Notes: a model not told the origin generated them from the sequence alone. Counted from the stretch's first letter, positions 12,916-25,021 are shown. The stretch is DNA of 64,000 nucleotides from Rhyacophila brunnea (GCA_022495005.1 JAGYXB010000184.1:372001-436000), one strand, 5' to 3'. Translations and numbers: made by a program.

Positions 12916-13106
12916 CATGGGTCCCAGGTTCGAATCCTGTGTCTGGCAAGTACACATATTGTTTTTCAGTTTGTATATGAGTCAGAGTATGGACCTAATA
13001 GGTTGAGCAAGTGGCTGAGATCCATTTATCGTAAAAGCAAACTCTGTTAATACAAACATCCAGTCTGTGGAGACCCATATGATCTTATTAGGATCGGACA
13101 TGGTCG
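12916..13106 (+). mobile_element. tRNA-derived SINE, 5'-truncated copy
   Basis: The copy begins inside the tRNA-like head at CATGGGTCCCAGGTTCGAATCC (the B box) and lacks the A-box end. It continues through TCTGGCAAGTACACATATTG, GGACCTAATAGGTTGAGCAA, the CCAGTCTGTGGAGACCC hairpin and TTAGGATCGGACATGGTCG. 5' truncation fits reverse transcription from the 3' end. Confidence 0.85.
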
Positions 13107-13830
13107 AAAAAAATAATATTATAACATACATAATATAAAATAAAACTTTTTAAATTCGGTATAAAAATATTCTTTATTTTTAGAACGGTATGATATTTAT
13201 CTGCTGTAGACATATTTAGTTTGATATGTTTAAGCGTAAATTCACATACATAACATAATTTTATAGCATAACTTAAAGTTTTGTAGGTAGTAGTTATATA
13301 TACAGTTTATTATTAATATTATATTAAGTACATCTTACACAATTTAATTACAAAGGTACGCCTTGTCAAAGTATTGAAAATCGAAATAATATCCGTAATA
13401 TTATTCCGTGTTTGATAGTTAATTTTCAATAACACAATCTTATATTGAGTTGAGGCATATTCCTCAAAACAAAGTGAATTTCTAACACAATGCAAGCTAC
13501 GTTACCGCAAAAATTCCTTTGTTCTGATTATAATGCTAGCTAATTCATTTGTTCAATTAAGAAATAGGGACCGAAATTTAATATTACACAATAATTAATT
13601 ATATATGATTACATAGTAGCGTAGAGGAGAGGCGCCTCGTTTGGTTAATATCATGAATTAATATTAAGTGATATTATTTAGAACGTGATTTCTAGGCTAA
13701 ACACATAATTTGTTGCTGAATTCATCACGCAAGAAAGCATTCTGTATTTCACTTTAACGTAGATATTATATATTTAACTGTCATATATTTTTTAAAGTTA
13801 TTTTATTAAATTTAACTGAATCATAAATAA
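13107..13830. other. AT-rich non-coding DNA
   Basis: No coding region or element boundary recognised. Confidence 0.5.
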
Positions 13831-14275
13831 TTACAAGATAAAAAGAACTTTTTATATACAACGTTTTTAAATTTTCTGTTGAATCATATAAACTTGACTT
13901 GACTAGCTAAAACAATCAAAAAAATTTGTACTTGATAGAAATAATACTGAAATGCCATTTTGACATGTCATATTGATTTCCATAGTAACGCACGTATATA
14001 TTAATAATTTAATTACTAAGACTCCAGACCCCTAGCAACCAATAATGGTGTTGAAATAACTTTTCATATAAAACAGAATTCACTGAAAATGAATTCAATT
14101 CTACTTGATGGCTAAAAGTATTAAAAAATCAATTGGCATCGTGTTTTGATATATTCTAAAAGTTTCAAATGTCTAGCTAGTCGGGAAGTTAGTAAAAAAT
14201 CGGTTACAAGATTTGTATCGGACAAAGAACCACCGGATAAATAAGAATACGAGCTAAGAAAAACGTTGTAAAATT
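13831..14275. repeat. Unclassified dispersed repeat, copy 1
   Basis: This stretch aligns over its whole length with 33142-33612 in the same orientation. Shared blocks are TTACAAGATAAAAAGAACTT, AAATTTTCTGTTGAATCAT, TAGTAACGCACGTATATATT, TTCAAATGTCTAGCTAGTCG and AATACGAGCTAA. The two copies differ by substitutions and several indels. No terminal inverted repeats or coding frame were found, so the class is unknown. Confidence 0.75.
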
Positions 14276-14949
14276 ATTAAAAAATAACGAAATATTATTT
14301 TCGTTTCGTGACATTAGAATATATTTTACTTTGATGTTATTTTTAGTCAGTATTTTATAGAAAGTTATAACATCATCACCTCAATGGCACGACTAAATAA
14401 TATCGATGTTGTTATTTGGGGGAGGGAATAAACTTATCACAAAATAAACTGTATCACTCTTTTTAAGTTCTTCTGTCAATTCATCATAACATTATTTAAT
14501 TATGTTGTAAAAATGTTAAAAAAGTAAGAAACCACTTGGTCAAATTATTGAAGTTGTTGTCATTTTGTATATCCACTTTTAACAACTACTGCTTATTCAA
14601 TAAATATACTATATATACTTTTCTAACGATGCAAAATAAATGTTTCTGATTAATTAGTTATGAACCCACTTTATAGATTTAAATTCAATAATATTTAAAA
14701 AAAAAATAACACAAAAACCAAGTGGCATTGTTCTATACTTGTGGCGACGTTGTGAATTATTGTTGTATGATAATTTATAATAATTTAAAAAATATTAAAT
14801 CGTTACTGCATTTTATGTTCACTTATAATGTCTTTAGATGTGTGTTAAATTAAATATAGTTAAAAAATCTGATGTCATCAATAAAGATTTTAATTTTAAT
14901 GTCGATATAATTAAAAGTTTAAACAAAATATTTTATACATCCATGTACG
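14276..14949. other. AT-rich non-coding DNA
   Basis: A/T tracts only; no gene or repeat limit seen. Confidence 0.5.
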
Positions 14950-15576
14950 TAGGGATTGCAATACAGAATGAATATAATAATACCGGTATTTCTTATCGAA
15001 CACCGGTATTGATACCGGTATTTTTCAAAACATTTTATAGAAAGAAAGAAGTTGGTACCTATCAATAAATATAACTATTAAAATCTATTTGAAACACTAT
15101 TTTATAGCAAGCTAAAGTACCTATCTACATTTATTATGTTGACGTTGCAAATATGTTTAAATCCTAATATTGTAGAACTGCTATTTTTTACAAATATTGT
15201 AAGTCCGGGTACAGGTAAATCTCTCTGAAATTTATCGTTTGTTGGATGTACTATCAACGTTGGATCAATACTTATAGAATAATTGAAAATATTTTCAAAT
15301 AATGTTTTATTTTTCGACATATGTTAATTCATCGCGACAATTCTATAAGTTTAGTATATTATTAATGAGGAATTTTATTTTAATATTATTTAACTTTTGT
15401 TGGTTTCAGTCAATATTTTTTCCTTTTGGCAGCATACAACTTAAACACTAAATTACGTATACATATACGTCTATGGTTTTTTTAATACCGAAAATACTGG
15501 TATTTTGGATTTTTGAAACCGCTATTTCGGTATCGATAAATAATAATAAAATTGAATACCGGTATTGCAATCCCTA
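14950..15576. mobile_element. hAT-like MITE with CCGGTATT subterminal repeats
   Basis: The ends are inverted: TAGGGATTGCAATAC on the left and GTATTGCAATCCCTA on the right. The flanks CATGTACG (14942-14949) and TATGTACC (15577-15584) agree at six central positions, consistent with a decayed 8-bp target duplication. Close to both ends the octamer-like ATACCGGTATT recurs several times. Such clustered subterminal repeats are typical of hAT elements. A 72-codon minus frame at 15102-15320 lies inside but shows no transposase motif. Confidence 0.7.
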
Positions 15577-16044
15577 TATGTACCTACGTACCATTACATC
15601 TTTATAACAATAATATTAGCTTCATTTTTGAAAAAAAAAACAGGTAGGTAACCTATATATTTTATAATTTCAAATCATACCTTACCATGTACTTACATTT
15701 GAATGTCTATTTAGTTGCCATGGTAATATTTCTCGACTGGAAGCATTAGTTATTATTAATATTGTTGAACATTCGACTATTTAGTATTGTCGGAAATGTG
15801 CATCAGTGTAATGATTCTATGCACCCTACTTTGAAGGTTCCAGAAACTGGGGTGTCCCACTCGAGCTGTTTGAGATTTACTAATGCTGAATACCTAGAAA
15901 ACATCTTATGATTCAAATAATATATTAAATGTATAAACAGCCAAAACTCGTTTTTAATATTAAATAGAATATATTTATTTTTAAGTGAAATCAAAAATAT
16001 TTCAAGCCAGTTTACAAGAGGTAGATAAGTAGACTAATATATTT
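15577..16044. other. Non-coding DNA
   Basis: No gene recognised between the hAT-like MITE and the foldback repeat. A short 63-codon minus frame at 15803-15994 is unsupported. Confidence 0.4.
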
Positions 16045-16690
16045 GTATTTAATTTAAAAAAGAAACCGCAACATTAAATATTCGAACATACATAATTTTG
16101 TAAACACTTCTGAGAAAATATATTATAACCAATATAAAAAGATCTTAAGATAGGAATCGAGCCTGTATCTCACGGGTTACGCGCCCATGCGCATAGACCA
16201 TTATGTTATAGGCGCCATACTTAATTGCGACAAATATTTACTAATGCCTCTTTATACTCTCTGAAGCACTTTCCAAATTGAGTTACTATTGGTGATCGGC
16301 TTTTCTATTTTAAAACAAAGTAGCTGTTACTTCAATTACTAACCGATGTCACGGATCACTTCAAGATTTATTTTGTTGTAACATACTTGCCTAATATTTT
16401 TTTTAATTATTTTTTTTTTCAACGAATAATTTACAAGATTTAAGAAAGTAACATTCAAATTATTGAACATACATAATTTTTTAATTACTTACGATAGAAA
16501 AATTCCTAAAAAATCATTATCAAAATTTAAAATGTTTTTTCTATTGGTTATATTATAAGATAATATTAAATATAATAAATATTATTTTCTCAGAAGTGTT
16601 ATGTATGTTCAATATTTAGGATGTTATATTCTTAAATCTTGTGAATTATTCGTTAAAAAAATGTTTTAATTAAAAAATATATTATTATAT
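16045..16690. repeat. Foldback/tRNA-like repeat, copy 1 (rearranged)
   Basis: The copy begins with ACATACATAATTTTGTAAACACTTCTGAGAAAAT and closes with the inverse (ATTTTCTCAGAAGTG, then TATGTATGTTCAATA), so its ends fold back on each other. The left arm holds, on the minus strand, a tRNA-like head: TCGAGCC/CTGTATC around 16156 and GCGCCCATGCGCATAGACCA around 16188. Family features are TTTTCTATTGGTTAT, GATCGGC and TTCAACGAATAATT...ACAAGATTTAAGAA. The order of blocks suggests two overlapping insertions or an internal rearrangement. Confidence 0.6.
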
Positions 16691-17834
16691 TCTATATAAA
16701 TATACATAGATATTATGTAGGTATTATGAATTGACGACAAAAGCCATCCTGATCGATATTTAGATACGTGGAACTAATAGTATACATTATATTTTATTAA
16801 AATTACAATTATTATGTACTGAAATTCTTGTATAACCATTCTAGTGAAGTAAAAATTTTAATTATTGCTATCTAAATTTTCTTCGATTTTGTGTCACTCA
16901 TTGAGTTTTGTAAGTCTTTTTTCGATATATTTCAGTAACCCTTTTATTCTACCATTTGCATATCTGAAGAAATTCCTCAATGGCGTCTTATATCTCGCAT
17001 GCTCGTTATTTTTCCATTACAATGAAGCATAATAAACTATCGTTTCTCTTTAGATCCTAGGGCAGACTATAGTCGAAACAGTATTAAGTTAGGCTTACCT
17101 TTGTCGTAATAAAATGAGACAAAACAGTGTTCACTAACAAATAGCGAAAAATTTCTTAGTATACAATTGGACGTCACCAAACTTCTGAATTATGCATAAT
17201 GGTATTACGTATATATAAACGAAAGAAGTATTTCAGTTACTTTTTCTCATTTGTTGCTTTTCAAATTGATGACTGAATATTAATTTGCCAATTTATGGTA
17301 AAAAAAGTTTTCATCGGTTATTTTTTCTATATTTGTTCCTTTTCCGTAAATATGATTAAGAAAAATAAAATTCGTATATTCCCTGCGGACGCTCGGATGA
17401 TTCTGACAAGTGGCAGCTAGGCGGCGAGATGCTAAACTGTTTTTCGCAGTCTGTGCCCTCGCATATATTTCAAAGGAAAGCAGACCACAGTTAGACAGAC
17501 TTGTCTAAGAGCAGTTCAAATTGCCGCTAGACCATGTTGTCTATAAGACATCACGTTGTCAGTGTCCGCATCTCCATTTTTTCTCATAGTCTGGACACAT
17601 TGATTATCTAACTACTAACAGTATTGACTGTTGTCTATGCTTGGCGTATGTGACGAAATCACTGCAGATCATTCTGAAGACATATTTAGAAAATCACTCA
17701 TATTTCAATCAGAATGAATATTATTATATTTTTCTATGATTGTATACGTAATAATGGAATTATTATCATATGACTCCAACTCCGAGTCTCCAAAGCATCA
17801 ATCTAATTCGAATGCTTTATGTTTAGTATATTAT
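16691..17834. other. Non-coding DNA with a GC-richer block at 17380-17640
   Basis: Most of this is A+T-rich. The block from about 17380 to 17640 has balanced composition (for example GGACGCTCGG, GCAGCTAGGCGGCGAGATG) and matches no repeat in the window. It has no long open frame. It could be a conserved regulatory element or an old unique fragment. Confidence 0.4.
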
Positions 17835-18195
17835 AGAATGTTATATTTTCAAATCTTGTGAATTATTCGTTGAATAAAATAAATGGTTTATGAAAAATTG
17901 AAATCAAGTTCAAGTAGACGTTATAACTGAATACTTGACGAAAGCCGGGCATCGGTTAGTAATTAAGAAAATTAATGACTCCTTGATTTAAAACGCAAAA
18001 AGCGATAGTCAAAAATAACGCTTTTTGATAAGCATTTCATGTATGACCTACTAAATTAAATTATCGTAATTAAATATGAAGGGCCGTAGCTTAATTAATT
18101 GTTTAAGGCATACTGGCGCGATAGTAGTGGATATACGGGTTGAAATCCCATCGGATGTTGTATTTTTTCAAATGTGATTTTTTCTAGTAGGTATA
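17835..18195 (+). repeat. Divergent member of the foldback/tRNA-like family
   Basis: It starts with the family arm ATTTTCAAATCTTGTGAATTATTCGTTGAATAAA and ends with ATTTTTTCAAATGTGATTTTTTCTAGTAGGTATATTATA. Before the end lies a tRNA-like segment: GGGCCGTAGCTTAATTAATTG with A-box-like spacing, and GGGTTGAAATCCCATCGG as a B-box-like T arm. A related tail (GTGAGTCCCGTCGGGCATTG, then TTTTTTCTAGTAGGTATATTA) recurs at about 19487-19555 and 19640-19705. Confidence 0.5.
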
Positions 18196-18205
18196 TTATA
18201 ACATT

Positions 18206-18876
18206 ACCACGATGGCCGTGTGGCTTAAGCGTTGGCCTATAGTGCCGTGGGCATGGCCCCCACTTCCTGAAGTGGGCCCCCAGGCTAGGATCTTTGGCGG
18301 GCTTCCACTACCTATCGCTAAGGATAAAGGCAGTGTGACGTTCTACAGTAGTTTTCCAAATGGTGTACGCGATAAAATTAATGTGTATATTTAGTGTTTT
18401 TTTAGTATATTTTAATACATTCATTTGAATTGTGGATGTGTCGAGTATTGATACATAATTCAAAATTGTATCGTACAACCATATAATTTAAATAAAAATA
18501 TTATTGAAGGAAAATAGCGCCGCAGACAACTTTGTTTACTATTAAAGCAAATTATTTGTGATGTGTATTTATCTCACTTATCTGGTCGAATCGCTTCGCC
18601 GGGCCCCTCCTGAGCCCGGACTCCCAGGCTAGAGCCCTGTCAGCCCCCCTTATGGGGGCCATGGCCGTGGGTCCCAGATTCGAATCCTGGGGCAAGTACA
18701 CATATATCGTTTTTCAATTTGTGTATGTCAGAGTGAGTCAGCAATGAGTCAAAGTATGGACCTAATAGGTTGAAGTGGCTGATATCCATTTCTCGTAAAA
18801 AAGAAAATCTGTCAATACAAACCTCCACTCTGTGGAGGCCCATAATATGATCTTAATAGGATTGGACATGGTCGAA
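18206..18876 (+). mobile_element. tRNA-derived SINE interrupted by a MITE
   Basis: The head is at 18206-18251 (GATGGCCGTGTGGCTTAAGC, A-box side) and the remainder is at 18664-18876 (GTCCCAGATTCGAATCCTGG, B-box side, through GGATTGGACATGGTCG). Between them lies a 412-bp inserted element. Reading across the insertion restores the usual SINE order, with GCCGTGGG present once on each side. This is a clear nested insertion. The 3' body also carries a short duplicated GTCAGAGTGAGTCAG stretch. Confidence 0.9.
18252..18663. mobile_element. hAT-like MITE nested in a SINE, perfect 8-bp duplication
   Basis: This 412-bp element has terminal inverted repeats CATGGCCCCCA at the left and TGGGGGCCATG (after TTA) at the right. 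It is bounded by a perfect 8-bp duplication, GCCGTGGG, at 18244-18251 and 18664-18671, derived from the SINE. An 8-bp duplication points to the hAT superfamily. Both ends carry a further subterminal block, CCCAGGCTAG. It has no transposase frame. The intact duplication implies a more recent insertion than the SINE itself. Confidence 0.85.
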
Positions 18877-20312
18877 AAAATATATATATATTATATTTGA
18901 TGTGTATTTAAGTTTGTATGTTTAATACTAATGCATATAACTATTACAACCATTTCATTTTATATACAATACTCTTGTATCGACATTTTTGTTAGCTTTA
19001 TATTACACTAGATATAATATATTTTAGGATAACTTTTTGGGTAAGCCTAAAAAAGGGTCTCGTGAAATTTCTTTCAGTGCAATACTTGCAAGTAGCAATA
19101 GTTTTCACAGACGGTACCTGTATCGATACGCTTTTCTTTTTATATGACATTACTAGATGTATGTACCAGCTAAGTTTCTGTCCCTTCAATATTATAAGGG
19201 TGCAATTTTCCATTTACTTATGTGTATACGTTTGAAAGGAAAGAATAGTTATGTGAAAGTTTAAAGGCTTATGTTACTAGCAATTCAATCAGAAAACGAT
19301 AGTTATATTTTAATATAGGTATACGTTATATAAAGTTTATTGAACGTATTGATACAAAATGCACTATAATATTGTATATTAATTAAATTAACTACAAATG
19401 GAATATTCTAGTCTTATTATTCACATATTATTTATCAGCAAATTCTGTACTTCGAAAGTAAATGAAAAAGTAGCATGAATTATGAGTGTGAGTCCCGTCG
19501 GGCATTGTATTATTTTCAAAGATTTTTTCTAGTAGGTATATTATTACCTTAGGTATTTCAAAATTATTTATAATATATTATTATGTTATTATTGTAGGAT
19601 GTACGTGGCTCAATTATGAAAGCAAACTAAGCGTAAATTGAGTAGATGTGTGTGTTCAGTCGGGTATCATATTTTTTTTCAAAGATTTTTCTAGTTGGTA
19701 TAATACGAGTATCGTAGGTATACTGCGAAAAAGCATATTAATAAGTCACAAATACTAGTTTTAATATAATCAAGTTTGAAAGTAAGCATGGTCTTAACTT
19801 TTTATATATATATACAAGGTCATGCAGTTAAGGATTTCAAATTACAGATCGTTTTATTGGCTACATATTATTTCTTAATGTGTCACTAAAAAATAACCGC
19901 AGGTTTGCTACTTTTTGGAAAAAAAATGAAGGTAGTAAGTACTTGAATTATTGCATTTTCGGTGACAAATTAATGTAAACAGAGAAACAAACGAGAAAAC
20001 TCATAGTAGGTACTTATATGATGACCATGTCATTTTTTTTTCATACAATTTTGCAATATTTCCAATGTTTTTACAAAAATTATATATCTAAGGTATTTTA
20101 AAATTATGCTTAATATTTTATGTTATTGTAAATACGACCTATATATTATTTTAATTATTATTAAGATATTTCTTATAAGAGGCGGCTAAGTTATTTACCT
20201 GATTGTATGAAAAAAGAATAGACTCGTTCAACTGTGATGGTTCTAATGTAATAAAAATATTTTGAATTTATTCTAATTTTTAATATAAAAGAATGGCCAA
20301 TCGTTTAAAAAT
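18877..20312. other. AT-rich non-coding DNA with fragments of the foldback family
   Basis: Apart from two tail fragments of the foldback/tRNA-like family (about 19487-19555 and 19600-19705), nothing was recognised. A 71-codon minus frame at 18998-19213 has no recognisable domain. Confidence 0.4.
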
Positions 20313-20690
20313 TTACATAATTGAGTGATGCGGCAGTGTTCTTCGTTTGCGAAATCGGCTCGTCCAAAACCAAAAAAGTGAGGGAAGATGGCCGCCCTTA
20401 AAAAGGTTCCTAAATTGAAATTCAAATTTAATCATAATGGAATCCGGTGAATCGGTAACCCCGTTTTCATTTTCCCAAGGCTTTCCTGGGAAATCCAGCA
20501 TCCACTAGTGTGGCTTCGGCATGCGACCTTTTTCCTGATTTTATCATCTGATATTGAAAAACAAAATGCGTACATACTAACTCTCTTGTCGTTTGCCAAT
20601 GACTCAGGTCTGTGGTTTGGAAATTTATCTTGCTAATCTGAGTCAGAAAGGCAAAACATGTTTTGAGAAAATGAAGAGCTTTCATCAAAC
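20313..20690 (-). pseudogene. Possible decayed coding block of unknown origin
   Basis: Two overlapping minus-strand frames (20467-20688 and 20313-20501) sit in a patch of balanced base composition within A+T-rich DNA. The switch between frames at about 20467-20501 looks like a single frameshift in a once-continuous frame. Residue runs such as HWQTTRELVCTHFVFQYQM and RSHAEATLVDAGF look protein-like, but I do not recognise a family. It may be an unrecognised transposable-element fragment. No splice sites or start could be assigned. Confidence 0.3.
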
Positions 20691-22326
20691 AATACCCATA
20701 CTACAATATTAAATTATCATTTTGTCTAGCTGATTTATATTAAATTAATAAATTCTGTGTGCCTGCGAGCACATCGATCAGTGAATAGAATATCGATTGA
20801 AAAATGCAGCCATACAGAGGCAACCAAGGAGCTCTTAACTGCCACAGGCTCACTCTAAAATAGTCACAGTCAATTTGCATCACTGCCTTTAGATACGTAC
20901 GTCAGTATCACATTCCACTGGGTGCTTAACTAAGCCCACACGATCAACAACGGTTGGATTTAGGCGCGTGATCTTTCACACGCACCTTACTCTACCATTG
21001 TTATCTGACTACTTTACTGTGCTAGTGTGTTATGCGACAACGAATGAATAATATAACTACAAGTATACCAAAACGTCAAACCACCCTTCGATCGCTGATT
21101 GTTGAGATTATGTTTTATATTATTGGGTAAAACTCATCAATATTGGTCTAGCAGTATGTAAATTATAACGAAACAAAACTCAATAAATTTAAAATTATAA
21201 AACATTATATTATATGTACCGGTCAGTGGCGAAGACTCCATACTGGGCGATTATTTAAAGGCTATAGACGTATTTAAATAATAACTTATTTTTTTATTTT
21301 CTACTAAAAATATAATTTTCCAACGACATGTTATATAAATTATGTAGGTATGTAATATAAACTGATTGTCAACCTGGTCAACCAGACAATCCACTTATAT
21401 GTAATGTACTATATTACATACATACAGTTTAAAAAAGTCAAACGTTTCAACTAATTTGGTATATTCACGCATACAACACATACAAACAATTATAGACGTA
21501 TTGTAAAAAATACACGCATAATTATAATGTCGAAACCTGAGGCTATAGGTATAAAAGCTCAACATTTTTTTCGCGCTGTATCCGATCCGAATCGTTCGCT
21601 ACAACTAAATGCTGATCTACCGAGACCGTAGAATTTTTTAGCCCGAGTTCGAAGCGGTTGAGCATTACTTTTTATATCTATTAATTTTAGTACTTGTCGT
21701 CTTTTTTTCATGAAATATGTGAATGTAATGAAATGTAAGTTTTGTATTATTCCATTTGAGTCGTGTTTTGTGACCCGGGTTTCGCATTTCGGCATCTTCA
21801 GGCACTGTGCGCACTCACCAAAAGGCAAATACACACATGACTTGCAAAAAACGAGTCAAATTGAGTACAAAACTTAAATCCATTTGAATTTAAATTCAAA
21901 TTTTATCAAGTACCTTCAGTCGATAGTTTTAATATAATATTTTGTATTCAGTAAAATACTGTAGATGAATAAAATTCAAATTCACTTCCTATAAATATGA
22001 CTATCCTGGGACTTTCTTTAAGTTACTTAGGTATCGTAAACAAGCACCCTTCGTCACTGCCATCCGAATTACAGAAACGGAGATCGAAATGCAAATAGGT
22101 ATGTAATTAAAAGTCATAGACAACTGTATGTGTCTATTTTACATATTATTGTACTTGTAAAAATCTATTTTGATATCTAAACATTGTACTATGTATTATT
22201 CTTGGCCGCTTTTGATTCTGATTATTTTATTTCGCCGTTTTTAATTATATACCGTTGGCCATCTTTGAAGCGAATCCCACTATAATTTATTTCTTGTATA
22301 TTACATTCATTAGAAGAATTATAATG
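20691..22326. other. Non-coding DNA; lone hAT-type end and a shared motif
   Basis: A GC-richer patch at 20750-21010 is unexplained. CAGTGGCGAAGACTCC at 21224 looks like a hAT terminus, but no partner end was found. The stretch 21771-21823 (GACCCGGGTTTCGCA, GGCATCTTCAGGCACTGTG) recurs at 51457-51509. A 91-codon minus frame at 21559-21834 overlaps that motif and has no known domain. Confidence 0.4.
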
Positions 22327-22637
22327 CTGAGCTCTACGAGCTGTACGAAGATTGCAGTGCAGTTCAATCAATTAATATTAGAAGACTGCGAAAGCTAGGT
22401 CATGTGCACCGTATGAATAACAATGAACCGGCAAAGAGACTGATGTCCAGCAATCCAATAAGGCGTAGAAGAAGAGGCAGGCCAAAGATTCGCTGGTTGG
22501 ATGGAACTGCCGGTGACTGCCGTATTCTGGGGGAACCGTATTGGAAAGCGGCCACACTGGATAGGGACAGGTAGAGGGAGTTGTTTGAGGAGGCCAAAAC
22601 CCACACCGGGTTGTCGCGCCCCTAATGATGATGATGA
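22327..22637 (+). pseudogene. RTE-type LINE, 3' end fragment
   Basis: One plus frame encodes the C-terminal tail of an RTE-like reverse transcriptase polyprotein. It reads RRLRKLGHVHRM, then RRRRRGRPKIRWLDG, YWKAATLDRDR, an in-frame stop, then FEEAKTHTGLSRP and stop at about 22623-22625. The [LW]GHV.RM and RGRP...RW motifs are hallmarks of this tail. The element ends in TAATGATGATGATGA, a short trinucleotide tail as RTE elements often have. It is heavily 5'-truncated. Longer minus frames over the same bases are shadows. Confidence 0.85.
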
Positions 22638-24985
22638 CATTCGAAAATGCCCTTTGTAATGCTTCGAATATATTGTAGGTACGAATATGTTATAACAAAA
22701 TTTACAATATAAAAGCAAGTTTACAAGCCCGATGACTTGGATATTCTTTTGAAATCAAGTTTAGTTAAGTATGCTAATGAACGCTTTTGTACGTCAACGA
22801 CTCGACGACTATCGATTCCTTTTCCTTTTGGCCTCCTCTTAATCAATACACGCGCTAATAAACGTAAAAAATTTACGTTAAATCATATCGTACAAGTTAA
22901 ATGAGACCCCGTCAAATAATGTTTATACTCGTAAAACTGAAATGTCATTAATTTGCGGGAACTTTTCGCATTTGATCGCTGTATATATATTTTTTTTTAT
23001 TAAGTAGCCAAATCTAAATTTATATTTTTTAAGTTGGCGGATTGAATTTAACATGGTGATTGTTTTGTGATTGCTCATAGAAATTATCTTAAGCTACCTA
23101 CATAATATTTCTCGAAATCATGAACAATATTCCTACTACTTATATAATTACGATGTAATCTCATTTTCTTGAGAAACCATTTGATAGTTATATCAGCTAA
23201 CTAATGGTTTTTTGACAAAATTATTTTTATTAATTCTGCCATCTCGGGCTACAAACTCATCTTCAGTACAGTAGACTATAACTGAAGTTGAAGATTCAGA
23301 TAATTTGTTGCCAATCTCGTGAGGTTGTGATAAAACGAGATCTATTTCTCCTCTCTCTTTTTAATAATTAATATATTTTTCCGATAGATTTAAAAATCAG
23401 TAAGTACCTAGGTATTAAAACAGTTTAACCTAACTATTAATTGCTGTAATGTTACTGAAGGTGACGTAACCTCTTTTATTGCTATTATTTAAGTAAATAT
23501 GCACTTCGTCATCTTAATATATTAGCTATTCCTAGAATCATCAATATTATCTTATTAAAATGCTATTACTTTCAAAATCGATAGTATTATCCAGTAAATA
23601 GAAACAATTGACAGATATCCGTCAGATTTTGACCGGCCTTCTTGTAGGCTGCAAGATTGTATGGAAACACTCGTATCATTATAATTATGTTTTCATGCCT
23701 TTTTGATCATTTTAAATAAATAAAGAAGAAAATAATGACGAGGTGTATTTACATAGTATATTTTTACAAAATAAATATTTTCAGTTTAGATACTATAATA
23801 TTGTTAATCTCGTACGGTAACCGATGGTGAAATAGCCAGAACTGACAGATTTTTTTTAGTATCGTAAAGGATAGGTTATGGAGCGGAGTATTGAATAGCT
23901 TAACATTTACTTTGTATGATTATCTCTGGACTGGTTTTTGCCGATAAATTTTATCTCTAACTAAATTTATTTAAAAAATTGTCTTACATAATGACGAATT
24001 ATTCCATTTTATCTTAAAACTACATTGATTTGGTAACACTATGACAAACGCATAATAGTAAATATATACGAAATTATTATTTTAGCGAGTCTGGAATATT
24101 CTTCAGATTTCACTCACGACACCGCTACGATGGCAACAGCGGCCGCGCGTTTGCATATTGAACAACGCTTGACAACTTTAACATCGTCATCTTTAATAAG
24201 TTTTCTATTCTTGGCTTTATATATACATTTCTTTACAGGTGTTTACGTGCACTATAAAAGTAGTGGTCGTGTAGATTCTAAAATAAATTGTTGTTTTTAA
24301 TCGATTAAATCCAATCCTTACACAACCACAAATCAAACCGGGTTCATCACAAATGACTCTACAAGCCACTAAGGGTCCTATATCATTTCGCAAAAAGTAT
24401 TTCAAAATAGTTTTGTTTTCATGTGAAATAATTATTAATTTTATTCACTCAACATATTATTAAACTAATAATCACTTCATAATATGACTACACATTGAAA
24501 AAAAACATCTGCATTTGCCATATACGGAATCAAAACCTGCAACTTACGATCTTGAAAGCTATCTTTCTCATATACGAGTTAAATAGAATTTTATTTTTAT
24601 TTTAATAAAATAATATAATAATGAAGTACCTACTTATGTTATTTTTGTTACACCTTATGAAAATATAACTTCATGGAAATTCTTGTTAAATTTAAACATC
24701 TAAGAATGTCTGCAAAGTTTTAATATAATAAATTGTTGTTTGAAATAACACATTCTTAATAATAGCATAATATAATATATAGGTATAACCATGGTGAAAA
24801 TTAACATTTTATAATGTTGAAATTATTTTACTACAATATGAGCCCATATAAACTACCATATTGTACTATAATGCGAATTATATTAAGTTATTTTTGTTTC
24901 AATAATAATTTATCCTAATTAACATTTATTTTTGTTTTTAAGTAAAAAATATACTGAAGATATTGTTTTTTTCATATGGCTTCAG
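22638..24985. other. AT-rich non-coding DNA
   Basis: No gene is supported. A short patch around 24095-24175 is GC-richer (GGCAACAGCGGCCGCGCG) and followed by TTTGCATATTG, which could be a regulatory cluster. I see no splice-flanked coding sequence. Confidence 0.4.
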
Positions 24986-25021
24986 AGCTCATTCATTGTA
25001 GAACCACCAAATGAAAACGTG
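24986..25021 (+). CDS. Candidate 36-nt micro-exon of an Ig-type protein (tentative)
   Basis: A TTTTTTT-rich tract and CAG precede, and GTAAGT follows, a 36-base block that translates in one frame to SSFIVEPPNENV. This resembles the first strand of an immunoglobulin domain, as in Dscam-like proteins (for example a run of F..EPP near the N-terminus). No neighbouring exon with a matching phase was found, and a 12-residue block can arise by chance. It cannot be linked to the Sidestep-like gene 18 kb downstream. Low confidence. Confidence 0.2.

Noticed and set aside
21224..21240. hAT terminus CAGTGGCGAAGACTCC
   Set aside because: No matching inverse end or target duplication could be found, so no element is called.
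22395..22718. 107-codon minus frame
   Set aside because: It lies over the plus-strand RTE tail, whose motifs are clear; the minus frame is a shadow.
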